From: Paenibacillus sp. YYML68
GTDB lineage: Bacteria; Bacillota; Bacilli; Paenibacillales; NBRC-103111
DNA length: 64,000 nt
Assembly (NCBI RefSeq): GCF_027923405.1
Contig: NZ_BQYI01000001.1
Coordinates: forward strand, 3,140,501 to 3,204,500
Direction of reading: 5' to 3'
Part shown: positions 61,542 through 64,000 of the stretch, piece by piece
Position numbering within the stretch: position 1 is the stretch's first letter
Layout of the letters: the number at the start of each line of letters is the position of its first letter
Made by a program: the position numbers and the translations under genes
Notes under the pieces: model-generated
Told to the model about the DNA's origin: nothing
The model's database searches: none
The model's input: only the letters and a program-made list of their open reading frames with translations

Positions 61542-62091
61542 TCAATTCTCCTTTCACTAATGTCACTCCCCCTAACGCACGTCCTGGACCGAGGAGCGAC
61601 AGCGATAATGCGTGAATGCATGGTTATAGTTTGTAGTCGTTCTTTTCGAATATGCTAATTAGGCTCAAGTCAAGCACTGATTACGAGTTAGAGCCTGTTT
61701 AGCTGCTTCATAATTTCCTTATCCGAAATCCCAACAACCGAGTCTGTCAATAGCCTTCATCTTTACATCTACCAAATGGCTTACTGTGGTTGCCAACGTA
61801 TAAACACCTCCAAGACTATCTCCATATCTTACGACATGTTAGCATTTTCTTGAAGGTGTTTTGATTTGTCTCACGCTATGGGGGAAGACCCTCATCTGAC
61901 TCTTTTCAAATTGATCTTTTTTTCTGCATTCTATAACCCTTTTCTTTAGATAAAGGGATGTAAGCCTCTATCAAACATTGTGACTCATCCATTTATGTGA
62001 ATACTATCCTCTGCAGATGCATCCGGAAATGTCATATCATGCCTAGAAATGTGGATCAAGGGGTGTCCTCCCTTACGTGGGCTTTTCGATA
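61542..62091. other. AT-rich gene-free region with a 13-bp inverted repeat
   Basis: No supported gene. At 61802-61814 and 61849-61861 lie AAACACCTCCAAG and CTTGAAGGTGTTT, 13-bp arms with one mismatch. On the minus strand at about 61695-61785 short unconnected open frames (e.g. VVGISDKEIMKQLNRL) could be a decayed gene, possibly of a mobile element; this is a guess. Confidence 0.4.
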
Positions 62092-62706
62092 TTATTCTTC
62101 ACCCAAGAGCCGACCTAGAGCCTTCTGCATCCTAAGTGTATCTTCAACTCTCATATAATATAGTTCCGCGCTTTCCAATCCCCAGTACCAAAAATGTTCT
62201 CCAGATGCAAGAATAAACCTCTCAAGCCATCGTTCGAAGTTTAAATTCAACGGGATTGCGCTATCGGTGAATAATTTTTCCGAGTAATGAAGATAGTTAT
62301 TTCGCTTGTTTAATGACTCCTCTTTTAGCACCGTTTGATCGATCCAAAGCATGCTTCCATTATCGGAACCGATAGGATACCAACCGGAAGGACTCAGGTT
62401 TTTATAGTCAAAAATGACAAAGTGATTGCGAATATCCTCTAATCCAAAAATTTCAAACTCATAAAAAATAGCACCGTTATGAATTAGAAGGAAATTTCTG
62501 TAATCCTTGGGGATTATAATACCCACTTCATTCTCAAATGCCTCAATATCTTTCTCTTTTGCCGGAGGCCCAAAGAAAGTTTTAGCAGAGAAAACAGAGC
62601 CAGCTATACCTTGCTTTAGTATTTCTTTATTGTGGTCAAGTCTTTTCTTAAACCCATCTAGTACCATTTTTGAAATATTGCACATATCATAATCATAACC
62701 TTCCAT
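62092..62706 (-). CDS. SMI1/KNR4 (SUKH)-family protein
   Basis: 204 aa. The segment GPPAKEKDIEAFENEVGIIIPKDYRNFLLIHNGA is the classic SUKH start (P-x-x-E-x-x-I-x-x-x-E-x-x-I-x-I-P-x-x-Y-x-x-F-L-x-x-x-N-G); later FGLEDI and a helical C-terminus. SUKH proteins are immunity proteins to polymorphic toxins or regulatory partners. No toxin gene is next to it. ATG 62706 and an inner ATG (MCNISK) are both possible starts. Confidence 0.75.
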   Translation of the reverse strand: MEGYDYDMCNISKMVLDGFKKRLDHNKEILKQGIAGSVFSAKTFFGPPAKEKDIEAFENEVGIIIPKDYRNFLLIHNGAIFYEFEIFGLEDIRNHFVIFDYKNLSPSGWYPIGSDNGSMLWIDQTVLKEESLNKRNNYLHYSEKLFTDSAIPLNLNFERWLERFILASGEHFWYWGLESAELYYMRVEDTLRMQKALGRLLGEE

Positions 62707-62848
62707 TTAAGACATTCAAATCAAAATCGAAAATGCGAGTAGATTAAAGCTATATAGAGAATTTGAATGTGCGGTGGCGGGCTCCTATTGCGTCGCGCTA
62801 TGGCAATACTGTCACTTCTTGTCGGCGGCGGCAAGCCACACCTTCTCT

Positions 62849-64000
62849 TTAGTTTTCAAGATGAATGAGCTTGACCATTGAGTCTAAATAAGTCTGGAAT
62901 AACAGTCCGTTGTCAGACGTGAATATGCGTGAGATCGGGTTCGCCACGCTTAGCGTTAAGTGACCCGAGCTATTTAGCCGTACTATATTCTTGCTGTCGC
63001 TTTCTCCAGTAGTGACGATAAGCTCATTATTAATCACCTGTACACTTGAAATCGGACTTGACCATACGAATGGGTCTTCCCCATTGGGCAGGGCCTGGTG
63101 CAAATATTGGTTACCATTCTCCTTGGTTGTATAAAATACGTTGCCATCAAGGATGTCAAACCAAGATACGGGATGGTCGGATCGTCTCACTTCCCCGGTT
63201 CCATCAACTCCGGAAGAATATAGAACATTGTCACCTTCTTTTACATAGAACAACTCATTGTTTACTACTCGAAACCAACTAACGCTTGACTTGACGACCA
63301 ACTCAGTCTTATTCGTTGTAAGGTTAATTCTGTAGATGTTCTTCGAATCGGAGGGGTTAATTGCACACAGCACATAAACATCTTCACCGACTACCGTAGT
63401 GGCCGTAGAATGAGAAGTTCGCACATGCTGAGCAAACTTTATTGCGCTTTGATCGCCTACGCTCTTGACTCTTGTTCCCTCCGGGCCGTTTTTCTGCAGT
63501 AAATACAGATTTCCTGCCTCCGTGGTAGCGCCTGTATTGATGATTAATGTACCGTAAGGCGTATCACGAAAATCAAGATATCCCCGATGCAACTGTTCTG
63601 CTTCGCCTTTGTCATTTATTTTCACAAATGTAGTACTACCGGTTGTATTTCCCCCAAGATGATAAAAAAACCAAAGCTCGTTCTCACGGATTTGAAAGGT
63701 CAATGCGTTGTTATAACTAGTCTCGTTCGGATATGAATATATTTCCTCCCTTTCATTTGGTTGCTGAACAGGAGCTCGATAGATATGCTTTGTCGTTTCC
63801 GTTGTCTCCACGAAATAGTAATATCCCTTGAACAGTGCTATATCATTCTCACTAGCCTGTACAGGTAAGCCGGCACGTTGGACTTGCGGATTATGGGATT
63901 GGATACGTAGTCCGCTGATAGGGTTCCATTCATAATCCCATCCAAATTGTTCTCGAGCGAAACGCCATGTTAGCGGGAAATAAGTGACATCCCGGAAGAG
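62849..64000 (-). CDS. Stalk-domain/DUF5050-like secreted protein, 5' partial
   Basis: The frame runs to the right window edge; codons above the internal GTG at 63811 read LFRDVTYFPLTWRFAREQFGW and EWNPISGLRIQS, the tail of a copper amine oxidase N-like stalk domain. The next 320 residues look like a DUF5050 beta-propeller with repeated blades (YRINLTTNKTELV..., SSGVDGTGEVRRSDHPVSWFDI..., VVNNELFYVKEG). Probably an exported ligand-binding protein. The start and signal peptide lie outside the window. Confidence 0.72.
   Translation of the reverse strand, partial: LFRDVTYFPLTWRFAREQFGWDYEWNPISGLRIQSHNPQVQRAGLPVQASENDIALFKGYYYFVETTETTKHIYRAPVQQPNEREEIYSYPNETSYNNALTFQIRENELWFFYHLGGNTTGSTTFVKINDKGEAEQLHRGYLDFRDTPYGTLIINTGATTEAGNLYLLQKNGPEGTRVKSVGDQSAIKFAQHVRTSHSTATTVVGEDVYVLCAINPSDSKNIYRINLTTNKTELVVKSSVSWFRVVNNELFYVKEGDNVLYSSGVDGTGEVRRSDHPVSWFDILDGNVFYTTKENGNQYLHQALPNGEDPFVWSSPISSVQVINNELIVTTGESDSKNIVRLNSSGHLTLSVANPISRIFTSDNGLLFQTYLDSMVKLIHLEN

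Noticed and set aside
61542..62091. Transposase or insertion sequence
   Set aside because: No complete transposase frame, no target-site duplication; only a 13-bp imperfect inverted repeat and short broken frames.

Overview
The window looks like a chromosomal piece of a spore-forming, Gram-positive, fairly GC-rich Bacillales bacterium, most likely Paenibacillus or a close relative. This rests on the spore gene set (gerPABCDE, gerPF, an alpha/beta SASP, Sda), strong AGGAGG-type ribosome sites, GTG and TTG starts, a proline T-box leader, Ig-like secreted proteins and stalk-domain proteins. No phage or intact insertion sequence is visible.

Layout. 0-9.8 kb: housekeeping and stress genes (MFS exporter, arginine decarboxylase speA, HAD phosphatase, DUF1885 and DUF1292 proteins, a stalk-domain secreted protein, a metallo-beta-lactamase fold hydrolase, DUF3892) and a large membrane protein carrying both a GGDEF domain and a histidine kinase. 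9.8-21.3 kb: many small genes, with YuiD- and YfhH-like proteins, a PilZ protein, a tRNA-Val, an unassigned pseudoknot-like leader, sda, the gerP cluster split by an Hsp20-like gene, a SASP gene, and tRNA-Leu, tRNA-fMet and a CAT tRNA.

21.4-38.1 kb: an all-minus-strand export island with two operons. One is marR, RND pump, membrane-fusion lipoprotein and an Ig-like secreted protein. The other is ABC ATPase, MacA-like lipoprotein, giant FtsX-type permease, an ABC ATPase fused to an AbrB domain, an orphan solute-binding lipoprotein and a second Ig-like secreted protein. Each operon ends in a related secreted protein, which suggests both pumps serve the same envelope process.

38.4-42.2 kb: a FUSC/ArAE-type membrane protein, then a tandem array of 13 units of exactly 63 bp, each with a perfect hairpin, in the gap between convergent genes, then a PadR-HAAS/FtsW-like pair with a clear palindromic operator over its promoter. 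42.3-50.9 kb: dnaD-like, asnS, hbd-like/ackA (coupled), an AT-rich sulfotransferase, leuCD and a divergent LysR regulator. 51-60.9 kb: a secreted CYTH-like protein, the mtnU/mtnE divergent pair, then a T-box(Pro)-proB-proA-proC-mtnW-mtnX-mtnB run that joins proline synthesis to methionine salvage. 61-64 kb: AT-richer accessory genes, including a SUKH-type immunity-like protein and a partial stalk/DUF5050 protein.

The strongest candidates for undescribed biology are the 63-bp hairpin array (39.5-40.3 kb), the pseudoknot/terminator leader at 13.03-13.12 kb, and the two-operon export island with its AbrB-fused ATPase. All functional names come from reading motifs by eye; no database search was possible.
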